From positions 1 through 64,000 of the forward strand of contig JAITDD010000014.1 of the NCBI GenBank assembly GCA_031282725.1: DNA of 64,000 bases, read 5' to 3'. The position numbers and the translations under genes are program-made. The DNA is from Mycoplasmataceae bacterium (lineage in GTDB: Bacteria; Bacillota_I; Bacilli_A; Mycoplasmatales; Mycoplasmoidaceae). The stretch's first letter is position 1; each line of letters opens with the position of its first letter. Of this stretch, positions 9,022 through 19,787 are shown piece after piece. The notes under the pieces were generated by a model. It was not told the origin of the DNA, searched no databases, and worked only from the letters and a program-made list of their open reading frames with translations.

Positions 9022-12000
9022 TTAGTTTTTACTTCCTTTTTTTGTTTTTGTTTCGACAGTGGCTGCTATTTTGTTTATTTTTTGTTTTTTTAAAGCAATA
9101 GCTGCAATTGTTGTTGAAACGATAAATAAAGCTCCTAAAACACCAACTAAGATAAATGCGATAGTGATTTTTTTCTCATCGGAAGATATTTTGTTAGAAT
9201 CAGTATCATCTTCAATAATGAAATCACCGGATTTATCAACATCTTTCTTAATTTCTCAAACTGAACTGTTTAAACCTTTAAAATCAGCGATTGTTACACT
9301 TGAGTCTTTCGGAACATGTACATATAGTTTTTGAGTTGACGAATTATTGGACGAATCGTTAAAACTTTGTTGATTTATTATGGAGGCATTATCGGCCATT
9401 AATCCACCAAAAGCATTTGTCCCGATATAAATATTGGCAGGATCAGCTTTTTCTCAATTAACAATGATGGTTGTGATAAATTCCAAATTAGCAAAAGCAT
9501 CTTTTTCAATTCTAGAGATTTCATCAAATATTTGTAATTTACCATTTAACCCGTCACAGTTGTAAAAAACTTGTTCACCAATAGTTTTCAAATGTTTTGG
9601 CAGAATAATGTTTCCTGTTAATAATGGACAATTATAAAAAGCTCTATTACCTAAGTGTAACAAATTTTTAGGAAGATTTAATTGACCTTTTATTTTTGTA
9701 CAGCTGTAGAATGCATTTAAATCAATTGAAGTAATTGAAACAGGAAGAGTTATTTCTTGATCCAATCCTGAACAGCCATTAAATGTGTTTGGATAAATTT
9801 CTGTTAAGTTTGTTTTTGTTAAATCAATATGTGTTAGTTTAGAACATTCATAAAATGCACCTTGTCCTAAATAAGATAAATTATGGAAATTAATTTTGCC
9901 AGCTAAATTTAAACATTCACCAAAAGCTCCATCACCAATTGATAGGATATTTTCGGGTAAATTTATTCCCGTTAATGCCCGACAGTTTTTAAAAGCAGAA
10001 ATTCCAATAGTTGTTAATGAGTTTGGAAAAGTAATAGGGTTGGTTAAATATTGACAATTTTCAAAAGCATATTCATCAATAGAAGTTAAATTAATACTTT
10101 GTGAAAAATCAATTCCAGTAATATTTGTATCTTTAAAAGCATTCGCTCCTATTTCTTGCATATTTGAAAGTAATCGGATTGAAGTTGATGCAAGAGTAGA
10201 ACCTTCAAATGTATGCGGGGCTATTCTAACAATCTTGTAATCTTTAGAATCGTTTGCTACTGTTTGTGGGATACTAATTGGGTTAGTGCCGGCAGGAGTA
10301 TATGTCGTCGAACCATCTACTTTTGCAATTTCACATGTTAGAGCAATCTCATCTAAAATATTGATTTTAAAATTTGGATTGGAAGAAAAAACTGAAGCAC
10401 CAAACAAAGTATCTGTGGCGACAGTAAATGAAGTGGTGGTGTCAATAACTTGTCATGAAGCTGGGGATAAATTCAAACTGGCAGGAATAATTGTTGTGGT
10501 ACAATTGGTGATTATTCGGTTTTTGCTTCCACCACCACCACTAGGAGCAGTTGTATCTCATAAATCAAATGCACTGGGAATAATACTTTTTGTGTTAATG
10601 GAATTTCATTGGTTTAAATATAGAGTTTTCACGTTGTGCATGTTGTAAAAAGCATGGATTCTAATTGTGTTTACAGTTGAAGGGATAAAAACCGAAGAGA
10701 AATTAACACATTCAGAGAAACAGGCATCTTCAATAGTTGTGATTGAATGTGGAATAATTAAATCTCCTGAAAATAGGGTTCCTCGAAATGCATACACTTT
10801 AATATCTACTAGCGATTCTGGTAAAGTTAATGTTGATGTGCTTCCCATTTGTGTAGAATCATTAAAAGTCTGATCAAATGAATATCCGCCGATTATTTTC
10901 ATTCCATTAGGGATAGTTAAAGAACCACTAAAATGAGTGTTTCGGAATGAAGCTCGTCCTAGTTCTTCAATGTTAAAAGGTTCATTGGCATTACCGACAT
11001 GAACAAAAGAAAGAGTTCTTGTACCGCCGCCTACGTTCGCAATATTAGCGAAACCATTTTGCACAATACGTTTGACGATGTAAAGTTTACCTCCATAATT
11101 TATCGTGTCGTGGATTATTAAAGATGTTCCTATTGTTGTTGTGGTGTTTAAATCGGCAGAGTTTTCATTTTCGGAAGAAGAGCTTGGATAACCCATTGCT
11201 CCGATTTTTACATTATTTTCATCTTCAATATCAACATACAGCCCACCACTTGTTAATCCTCAGGAAGAAATACTAGTATCGTTTCATGGAATGGTAAAAA
11301 ATGTTTGATGATATGTGGCGAATGAAATTGTGGAATCTGGATATGGATTGGGTTGTCTATGTCAATTATCAAATGAAGAATTATTTCGAAACCATTCTAA
11401 ATTAAAAGAAGAATTTTGCGGCAATTCTAACATGATTCGAAAATCATAATAACCCTTATTAAAATTTGAATTAGTTTCATAAGTTAAAAAACTGCTTGAG
11501 TCAAATATTCTACCGTCGAAGGTATAATCAGTTGTGTTACCTGATAAATTAAAAACAACTTTAAAATCAACGGTTTTATGTTCAGTTGAAGTAGAACCAC
11601 GATATGGTCCATCATATTGCGGTCGAGGTTGAATAATATTACTTCCATAATGATTGCCGGTAACAGAATTAATTTCTGGGTGTCCAAAATCAAATGTTTC
11701 AAAAAAATAAGGAGATCAACTACGAAAGGCATTTTCTTCAACTACTCTAATTTTATTTAACGAAATTTTAGCTGTTGGTGAAAGATTATTTGGAACAACC
11801 GACATAAAAGCACACGTACCAATTCAAAGCAATTTATCAGGAAAAATAAAATCAGAATTGTCAAAATCTATATGAGATGATTCAAAAAAATGTTTAAATA
11901 TCTTAATTATCGAACATTTTGATGAAAATTTAAGTTTGAATTCGTATCCAGGACTGCTAAATCTATCGCTTAATATATTAGGTTCGATCGGTTCATTAAA

Positions 12001-12460
12001 TTGATCAAATGATTCATTCATCCCAATTCCATAAACAGGTAATGCTGTTCCACCATTTATGGAAATCTTTGAATCAGTTTCTGTGCTTCCTCCCAAAATT
12101 AATGTGTTGTTTAAAAACGGAGCGTCTGCACTATTTTCAAGTCTAGTTGGAACCAAAATATATCCAGGACCAGTTTGGGTTGAAGAACCTGCGGTTGGAG
12201 TTGTGCTGTAAATATCAAATGTTCAATGTTGCGAAAACCCCCAAGTTGATAAATTTGTAATATTTGCGGTTGTATATGTACCTACTTTACTACCAACAGG
12301 AAGGAAATCGGTTGCATATGAATTAACTATTGAATTATCATATTTAGAATCTAATTGTGATGGGGGGGGGGGTGGATTTTTGCATTGAGTAAGAAATTAC
12401 AATAGGTGTGATTGCGATGGCGGAACATGCAAACAATATTGATATTTTAGTTATTTTCAT
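9022..12460 (-). CDS. BspA-like leucine-rich-repeat surface protein, frame closed by a G11 tract (phase-OFF)
   Basis: A 1145-residue protein if one base is removed from the homopolymer at 12362-12372; as written, the frame stops 35 codons in. It starts MKITKISILFACSAIAITPI (signal/anchor), then the C tract encodes a few prolines. A Thr/Ser-rich domain of about 450 residues follows, then BspA-type repeats such as IGANAFKDTNITGIDF, IDEYAFENCQYLTNPI and LGQGAFYECSKLTHID. Near the C-terminus is a single membrane helix, ITIAFILVGVLGALFIVS, with a basic tail, so the protein would be anchored with its repeats outside. BspA repeats commonly mediate adhesion to host or protist cells. TATAAT ends 11 bases before the ATG. 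An 11-base G run at the start of such a gene is the classic arrangement for phase variation; an assembly error is the other explanation. Confidence 0.85.
12362..12372 (+). repeat. Homopolymer tract G11 (C11 on the coding strand)
   Basis: Eleven consecutive G lie 31 codons into the BspA-like gene. Counting from the ATG at 12460, ten C keep the downstream frame open to the stop at 9022. Eleven (as here) give a TAA five codons after the tract, and twelve give TAG. Confidence 0.9.
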
Positions 12461-12721
12461 TTTTTAACTTTATTATATGCCTATTGTTTTTAACTTATAG
12501 TTAATACATTTCATAGAGAATAAAAGTAAAGGAATAATATCTGAATATTGAATGTGATTAATTGAATGAAATATTAATTATTACATTTGCTTGTATCTAG
12601 GATAGACTAGTCTAGGTGTTTTTACACAAATCGTTAATTCAAGTGCTAGGGGATGGGTTAAATTCAACTTAGTTTTGAAGAATTATCAAATTTTGTATAT
12701 AAAATTATTTAGTATTAAATA
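12461..12721. other. Intergenic region with a 12-base palindrome
   Basis: This contains the leaderless promoter of the BspA-like gene and, at 12603-12614, the perfect palindrome TAGACTAGTCTA flanked by GGA and GG. TAGAC is also the arm start of the inverted repeat upstream of yidC. No gene or RNA is visible. Confidence 0.4.
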
Positions 12722-13144
12722 CTATTCTATAAAACAAAAATTTTTTCACAAATAGTTATCATCATAAATATTTGTAACAATTCAATCATTATCATCGAAA
12801 TGATAGGAGTCAGTGAACCATGAAGCTTCTGAAGAACCGTAGAAAGGACATTCGACGCTTTCGGTATTATTTTTTCACAAACATAATGTATGATCGGATG
12901 AATTAGATGTTATTAAATCGAAATTATTTTGAAAATGAATACCAAACACTTTACCAACACAAAAATTATTTAAATTTATACTAGTATCAAATTTAATTGT
13001 TTTATTATTAAAATTAAAGCCAACTCCTATTTCAGAAATATCAAGGCCTTTAATAGGCACAGCGTGAGAAGAACAAGAGGCTAAATGCAGTAAAAAAGGA
13101 AGAATAAAAAAAGAAAGAAAAGTAGTTTTTATTGATTTTCCCAT
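12722..13144 (-). CDS. Lipoprotein, 140 residues
   Basis: It begins MGKSIKTTFLSFFILPFLLH then LASCSS: a basic start, a hydrophobic core and a clear lipobox LASC with Cys24, so it should be lipid-anchored at the outer face of the membrane. The mature part is short, Asp/Asn-rich and holds several aromatic residues; I recognise no domain. Three TGA codons are Trp. TATAAT ends 11 bases before the ATG. It is divergent from the hydrolase gene at 13256. Confidence 0.75.
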
Positions 13145-13255
13145 TTCTACAATACATTATATTTTCTATCTTAATAATGAGATCCTGAAAACCGGAACGG
13201 GTATATTTTTTCGCATGTAATGCAAAACAATTACACACAAAAATATAATTAAAAA

Positions 13256-14017
13256 ATGACAAGAAACATCTATTTCATTCATGGGATATGTGACTTTTCT
13301 TTAAGTTTCATCCAAATGTTCCGTTTCTTAGGAAGAGAAGGATATAAAGTTTACTTCAATGATTTGCCAGGACATGGAAGCAAAATTAGTGATTGGGAAA
13401 AAGGAAGCATAACTTTCACAAAAATATGCAGTGCAGTCTCTTTGGACATTAAAAAGCAAATAAAGGGAGAAAAATTCATTCTTATTGCTCATTCTATGGG
13501 TTGTGCTGTTGCTAGTAATGTGTTTTTGAAGCATAAGAGCCAGATAGAGAAGATTATTTTCATTAACCCTTTCACTCCTATGGGTCCTTTTAAAAAAATC
13601 GATAAGAACCCCGAATTGCCGAAAAAAGGGAAAGATTATTATGTAACGATTGTTAAGTTTGGAAAAAAATATGATTTACCAGAAAAGGAAGAAACGTTGA
13701 AAAAAACATTCTTTGGCTGGCTTCCTCAAGATTATAAATTTTTCCTTCCCTTAATGTTAGAATTGGCGAAACAGAGAAGAATGAGAATGATCAATCTTGA
13801 TTATCGTGAAATAGCTAAATATGTGAAAAAGATTCCAATTAGTTTAATTACTTGTGATAAGGATACTGATATTCCTAACAACTTAACACTGAACTATTTT
13901 AATAATATGTATAAAAAGTTTTCTCATTACACTTTAAACTGTGGTCATAACCCTTGTAAAGAAGTGCCGAATGAGTTTAATTCTTTAATTAAAACTATTG
14001 TTAGTAAGGAGGAATAG
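13256..14017 (+). CDS. Alpha/beta hydrolase (lysophospholipase/esterase-like)
   Basis: The 253-residue soluble protein has the alpha/beta-hydrolase layout: the oxyanion-hole region IYFIHGICDF near the start, NDLPGHG, the nucleophile elbow IAHSMGCA (Ser about residue 81), the acid in LITCDKDTDIP and the histidine in LNCGHNPCKE. The substrate cannot be told from sequence; lipid or small-ester hydrolysis is typical for mycoplasma members. TATAAT ends only 6 bases before the ATG, one of the clearest leaderless starts in the window. Confidence 0.85.
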   Translation: MTRNIYFIHGICDFSLSFIQMFRFLGREGYKVYFNDLPGHGSKISDWEKGSITFTKICSAVSLDIKKQIKGEKFILIAHSMGCAVASNVFLKHKSQIEKIIFINPFTPMGPFKKIDKNPELPKKGKDYYVTIVKFGKKYDLPEKEETLKKTFFGWLPQDYKFFLPLMLELAKQRRMRMINLDYREIAKYVKKIPISLITCDKDTDIPNNLTLNYFNNMYKKFSHYTLNCGHNPCKEVPNEFNSLIKTIVSKEE

Positions 14018-14092
14018 GGTTAGATATTAACCTTTATTACAGAATGGAAGCATATCTTTTACTTATCTCTGCAAAAACGAATAAAAAGGATA

Positions 14093-16219
14093 CTATAGAT
14101 TAATAGCTCTGGTCACTGTAACAACAGCGTCATCATCTTTTTTAGCTTTTGGTTTAGCACTAGTAGGAGGAGTTAACGAAGAAGAGTCTATTTGATCATC
14201 AGGAATAGGGGTAGTAATAGGACTTTGGTTACTAGAAGATTCGGGAGTTACAGGAGCAACAACAGGAACAGGGATAGGAGCTGGAGCCGGGTATAAAATA
14301 GGTTCTTCATCAATTGTAACTGCATCATCATATGTTTCTAAAACTTCATCAGCAACAGTTTCTTCTTCAAAAAAATCAACTTTTGGAGCAGGAATCATGT
14401 GTTTTCCATATACAGGTTTGATAAGTTGTAAATGTTGTTCCACTTTTTGAGAGATAACTTCTGTCAATGTTGGTTGACTAGCTGCTACATAACTGTCGAT
14501 TTCTTTAACTTGAGAAACTAATTGTTGTTGTTGTTTTACGAAAGAGTGAGATTTTGGTAATTCAACAGCTGTAGAAACATGTTCTAGTAACATTTGATTT
14601 CTAGCTATTATTGAAGAACCTAAATCTCTAATGAAAGGATTAGGATCTGTTGCACTTATATCGCTAACTGTTTTTGTTTCTTGAATAATTTTTTTCTCAG
14701 TTGAGGCTATTGTGTCTAAGGCTTTTTGTTTTAAAGATGCAAGATATTTAATTCTTTCTTTCTTATCTTCAGGATGTTCAATAGTATCACTTCCGAACAT
14801 AGCTTTAAATTCTTGGGTTTTCGTTTTATTGAATCGGAAGAATGCGGACTCATAGCTTTCTTGATATTTTTTAATTCTTTCTAATACAATTAATTGTTCA
14901 TTGATTTCGTCATCATACATTGTAGAGCTTTTTTGAGCATACGCTACTAAGGCTTCGGTTTTTGCTTCAACACTATCAGAGGTAGCAAATGGAACTGCTT
15001 TTAATTCAACTTGTTTAGAAGGAAGTGTGTGGTATTGTTTATTGAATTGTTCTATAGCTTGAAGTCTTTCTGGATTAAGTTTTAAATCACTAGAATCTTG
15101 AATTTGTTGTTTTAATTTTGCATTAACGAGTTCTAATTCTGCTTTTTTCTTTGCCAATTCATCAACAGGAGGAAGTGCTTTAATTTTAGCAATTTGTTTA
15201 TTTTCAGCTTTAATTGAATCTTCAAGTTTTTTAATAGCGATACCAGCACCAGGGATTAAAGCTTTCTCTAATTCAATAGCAGCATCTAGCGGTTTTGTAC
15301 TTTCTCGAGCTGTTCTTATTAAGCCATCAACATAATTGGTAGCGATTTGTGAAAAATGGTAATCATATTCTTCAGATTCTGCTAATGCTGTTAGAATGTT
15401 AGGGAATTTTTTTGCATAATCGGCAGTTATTTTAATTCCACCAGAAGGACTAATTTCAGCATTTCTGATTTCTTCTTTACTTAATTCATAAGAACCGATA
15501 AAATAAGAACCATTAGAATATTTAACTAGAGGGTAAGATTCAAGTAATTCAGGGTTGTTTGAAAGAATAGCACTTCTTACTTCAATAGGATCGGGAGTTA
15601 CACCTTTTGCAAGTTGTGTTCGAATATTTTCAATGTAACCATTAGAGGAGGCATATAAAGCTAAAGCAGAATCTATGGTGATAATGTTTATGATTTTGGA
15701 TGCATTAGTAATAGAGGTTGCATTTTTGGAGAAATTGACTAATTTTTCTTTTTCTTGGTTAAGTTTTTGTATTCTTGTTTCCGCTTTAGCAATAGATTGA
15801 CTTCGATTTGAAGCTTCAGAAATTAATTGTTCAGTTTGAGCGATTTCAGAATTTAATAATTTAGATTTGAATACAGGTTCGTTTTCACTAGCAACAAGAG
15901 AGGAAGCAAAAGAAGATGCTGTTTTTGGAGAAAAATCAGGAAGTGAACCAGTGGATGAATAAGAATGAAGAATTTGTTGTTTAATAGCTTCTTGTTCTTT
16001 TTCAATTGTGGCTTTGCTAGATGTTCCTTTATCAACAACAGTTACTTCAACGATAGGCAAATAATCATTTCTAAAATTAGGATTAACTTTGCTTAAATCA
16101 ACAGGATTGTCTGAAGAAAATACTAATGGAGAGTTTTTTCAATCGTAAGAAACTGTACCATTAGGAGTTATTGAAGCTCTTGGAAATTTGACTGTGTAAG
16201 AGTATTTTGAATTAGCCAT
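14093..16219 (-). CDS. Large soluble helical/coiled-coil protein, 708 residues, unknown
   Basis: I do not recognise this protein. It has neither signal peptide nor membrane helix. A small N-terminal region (SKYSYTVKFPRASITPNGTV, then NFRNDYLPIVEVTVVDKG) is followed by about 500 residues of mostly charged helix with coiled-coil character, for example ISEASNRSQSIAKAETRIQK and AKKKAELELVNAKLKQQIQD. The C-terminus is an acidic, Pro-rich disordered tail (APAPIPVPVVAPVTPESSS) ending in a basic patch. The composition resembles mycoplasma cytoskeletal or attachment-organelle proteins, but that is only an analogy. The start is taken at 16219, where TATAAC ends 9 bases upstream. Confidence 0.7.
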
Positions 16220-16266
16220 ACTATCAATGTTATATAAAATAATTTCTAATTTAACAATTAGGGGTG

Positions 16267-16917
16267 TTAATTTTGCATGATTTTTGACTCATTCAATACA
16301 TCGATCACTGGTTTATAGGAAAGACGATAAAGGTTAGGAATAATCCCGTATTTATGTAAGCATTGCATATGTAAAGGGGTAGGATAACCTTTATGTTTCT
16401 TAAAAAAGTATTGTGGGTATAAAGAGTCGAGTTTATCCATATACTCATCCCTTTCCACTTTTGCAATAATACTGGCCCCGGCGATACTAAAAACTCTTGC
16501 ATCCCCTTTTACATAAGAGATGGTTTTATATCCTGCTTCTTCTATCTTTTCATAATCTAACAAAAATAGGGTTTCTTCCTTAGGAAAGGGGCATTGTTTG
16601 ATAAGCGTTTTCATTCCTTCTTTGGCAGCATTTTTGATATTAATTTTGTCAATCGTTTTTTCGCCTATGAAAATGGTGGAGTGATATAGGGCGTTTTCTT
16701 TTATTTGTTTTGCAAGGATTTGTCTTTTCTTTAAAGAAAGTTTTTTTGAATCATCAATTAAATCGTTGCGATAAGTTTTTGGAAAAATAACAATTCCGAC
16801 ACATAAAGGACCAGCTAAACATCCTCTTCCTACTTCGTCAATTCCGGCAATATATTTGATTTTTTCATCCTTATACATTTCTTCCTCGATTAGGTAAAGG
16901 TTGGGCCTATCTTTCAT
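16267..16917 (-). CDS. rnhB: Ribonuclease HII
   Basis: The 216-residue enzyme cleaves the RNA strand of RNA-DNA hybrids and removes ribonucleotides built into DNA. The catalytic motif IAGIDEVGRGCLAGPL is near the start (residues about 23-38), DSKKLSLKKR follows, and FLLDYEKI and IAGASIIAKVERDEYM carry the further catalytic acids. Its ATG overlaps the stop of the upstream aldo/keto reductase gene (TAATG), so it depends on that gene's transcript and on re-initiation. Confidence 0.96.
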   Translation of the reverse strand: MKDRPNLYLIEEEMYKDEKIKYIAGIDEVGRGCLAGPLCVGIVIFPKTYRNDLIDDSKKLSLKKRQILAKQIKENALYHSTIFIGEKTIDKINIKNAAKEGMKTLIKQCPFPKEETLFLLDYEKIEEAGYKTISYVKGDARVFSIAGASIIAKVERDEYMDKLDSLYPQYFFKKHKGYPTPLHMQCLHKYGIIPNLYRLSYKPVIDVLNESKIMQN

Positions 16918-17753
16918 TATTTTCCTAGCAATGGATCAGGGAAGAATCGTTCTTGTTTCATTCCGTCAATCTGTTTCATTTCTTTAAAAGAAAGGGTAAA
17001 ATCAAAGATGTTAATATTTTCTTTTATTCTTCCTTCGTTAGTTGATTTTGGTAAAGGAATAACACCTTTTTGCACACACCATCTTAAAGCAATTTGGGAA
17101 GGGGATTTATTGTGGGATATTGCAATTTCTGATAATACTTCATTCCCTTGGATTTTTCCACTTCCTAAAGGAGAATAGGCTTGGACAATGATATTGTGTT
17201 TCTTACAATATTGTAAAAGGTCGGTATTGTTTAATCCAGGATGCATTTCGATTTGGTTTACCATTGGTTTTATTTTGCATCCTTTTAGCAAATTTTCTAA
17301 ATGAACAATTTCAAAGTTAGATACTCCTATTGCTCTTACAAGTTTCTTTTCATAAAGGTATTCGAAAGCTTTTCAAGTATCGAGATTTTTTTCCTTTCAT
17401 TTCTCTTCCTCCCCTTTAACAACAGGCCAGTGGATAAGGAATAAATCAATATATTTAACCCCGATTTCTTTTAACGAATTTTTAAAACTTTTAATGGCGT
17501 TTTCGTATCCTTGCATGTCATTTCAAAGTTTTGTTGTGATGAATATATCTTTCCTTTTTATTTTAGAATTTTTAATCCCAATGCCCACGTATTTCTCGTT
17601 TCCGTAACGTGTTGCTGTGTCGATAAGAGAATATCCGTTTTTTATGGCAAAAGTGATAATTTGCGAGGTTTTTTCACTTGCCTCTTCCTTATATGTACCA
17701 TAACCGATTCGAGGGATTTTTATCTTATTTGCTAATTCGAAATCTTTGTCCAT
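16917..17753 (-). CDS. Aldo/keto reductase
   Basis: The 278-residue NADPH-dependent oxidoreductase reduces aldehydes or ketones in the cytosol. The family tetrad is visible: Asp and Tyr in SLIDTATRYGNE, Lys in ITTKLW and His in LFLIHWP. GVSNFEIVHLENLL, NQIEMHPGL and VIPLPKSTN complete the signature, the last binding the cofactor phosphate. The substrate is unknown; YvgN-like methylglyoxal reductases are the closest in feel. TATAAT ends 8 bases before the ATG. It is the first gene of a two-gene operon with rnhB. Confidence 0.93.
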
Positions 17754-17811
17754 TTAGTTGTATTATAGAAAAGAGGATAAACCTGGAGATTTTAGATTTT
17801 AAAATAGATTG

Positions 17812-18163
17812 TTATCTTCTAAGATTATTCTTTTTAACAAATGTTCTGTTTTCTTTTCTTATCTTCTTCAAATTGTTTCATTATTGTTTCTTTTCCATTT
17901 TCTCTCTTTGAAGTTTTTCATCATCCAATCGTTTTGCTAATTGCTTGTTTTGTTGTTGCATTGTTACTACTACTTTCAATATTTCTTTCAATTTTCCGTC
18001 ATCTGTGTTAGGTTTTTCCGCCTCTTCGACATCATCCATTATTGCAATAAACTCTTTAATTAATTCATCTTGTTTATTAATAAAACGTCCTTTAACTCTT
18101 TTATTTATGAATGGTTCTTTCTTTGCTATACGATAATATAGGCGATTATTTTTTTGAATTTTT
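17812..18163 (-). pseudogene. Degraded duplicate of the coiled-coil gene at 27.9-28.3 kb
   Basis: The minus strand reads NNRLYYRIAKKEPFINKR, then VKGRFINKQDELIKEFIAIM. For about 200 bases it is almost identical in DNA to the plus-strand gene at 27.9-28.3 kb. It then has internal deletions, ends early (EKMEKKQ stop) and rejoins out of frame with the same tail, VKKNNLRR. There is no start codon. It sits between the reductase gene and pyrG and is best read as a decaying copy. The remainder of 17754-18176 is empty. Confidence 0.75.
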
Positions 18164-18176
18164 ATTCAATTCCACC

Positions 18177-19784
18177 TTATTTCTTTTTCTTCAAACAAGC
18201 TTTTAAAAGACCAGAGAAGGCAGGATCGGCTTTGGTAGGGGAGGAGGAGAATTCAGGGTGAAACTGACCACCAAAGAAGAAGGATAAGGAAGGAATTCCA
18301 GCCATTTCCACAGTCTTTTCGCTATCAGAGGAAATCGCATAAACTTCAAAACCTTTTTTCGCAAAATCTTGAAGATATTGGTTATTGAATTCTCATCGGT
18401 GTCTATGTCTTTGTAAAACGATATCTTGATTATTGTAAAGTTTATAAGCAAAGTTTTTCTTGTTCACCATTACACATTTTTGTTCCCCTAATCTCATTCT
18501 TCCATCAATATATTTAAAAATAGGGTGGGATGTATTTGGATCAATTTCGGTAGTATTTGCATCTTTTCATCCTAACACATTTCGTGCAAACTCGATCATC
18601 GCCAATTGCATTCCATAACAGATTCCAAGATAAGGGATGTTGGAAGTTCTTGCATATTTAATAGCCACCATAATTCCTTCTACCCCTCTACTACCAAACC
18701 CGCCTGGGACAATAATTCCATCAATTCCTTTTAAAGAGCTTTTTACATTCTTATCGGTTAAAGGTTCTGAGTTGATTCATTTAAGTTCGACACTAGCGCC
18801 ATTCTCGTATCCGGCCAATTTGATACTTTCAATGACAGAGGCATAGGCATCGTGCAATTCAATATATTTTCCCACGATAGCAATAACAACCTTTTTCTTC
18901 GCCTCTTTGATACTGTTAGTGAATTTCTTTCATTCGTTTATGTTGGCTTTGGGAGAAAGAGGAAGTTTAAAGTATTTGTATATTGCTTTATGTATATCTT
19001 GTTCGAATAAAGAATCAGGAAGCATATATACATTAGGAAGGGTCTTAGCACAGAATACATAATCATTAGGAATGTGACAATGAAATCCCATCTTCTCCAC
19101 TACATCTTTCGTAATATCCTGTTCAGTTCGCAGGATCATCATTTCTGCCACTATCCCTAATTTGCATAATTCTCGATAAGCGTGTTGGGCTGGTTTTGTT
19201 TTCAATTCTCCACTTGTTCCACCCAAATAGATAAGGGGTGCTAAAAGGATAGGAAGGAATCGTTCTTTCCCTACTTCCTTATTTATTTCACACAAAGATT
19301 CGATCATGGCCAAAGATTCAAGATCCCCAACAGTTCCACCCACTTCGATAATCAGGAAGTCAAGTTCTTGTGAAGAGATTATGTTGTAGATTTTTTGTTT
19401 TATTTTTCCTGTAACATGAGGGACAACCTGAACTGTTTTTCCATTATAATCCCCATTTCGTTCTTCTTGAATAATCTCATTGTATATCTGTCCACTTGTT
19501 ACATACTGATTTCGACTTATCCTATTTCCCCCGATTCTTTCATAACTTCCCAAATCCAGATCCGTCTCCCCTCCATCATAGGTAACATACACTTCCCCGT
19601 GTTGGTAGGGAGACATTAATCCTGGATCGATATTTAGATAAGGTTCAAGTTTCATCATTTGCACTTTATTCCCCAATTCTTTTAAGATTCGAGAAATAGA
19701 AGAGGCACAAATCCCTTTCCCAAGTGAAGAATAAACTCCCCCGAAGATAATAATGATTTTGGTATTATTATTTAGATTAGGCAT
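18177..19784 (-). CDS. pyrG: CTP synthase
   Basis: The 535-residue enzyme makes CTP from UTP using glutamine nitrogen and ATP. The synthase domain has [13 protein letters not shown] (P-loop), [30 protein letters not shown] and [11 protein letters not shown]. The glutaminase domain has [11 protein letters not shown], the nucleophile motif [18 protein letters not shown] and the His-Glu pair GQFHPEFSS. Small changes from consensus (Tyr after the nucleophile Cys, Trp for Tyr in HRHRYE) do not remove key residues. The ATG lies 3 bases after the stop of the giant surface-protein gene. No promoter box is visible in between, so pyrG is probably transcribed with it. Confidence 0.97.
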
Positions 19785-19787
19785 ATT

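Noticed and set aside
12362-12372. Simple pseudogene call for the BspA-like gene
   Set aside because: The only defect in 3.4 kb is the length of a homopolymer run at the expected place for a phase switch, so an OFF state or assembly error is more likely than decay.
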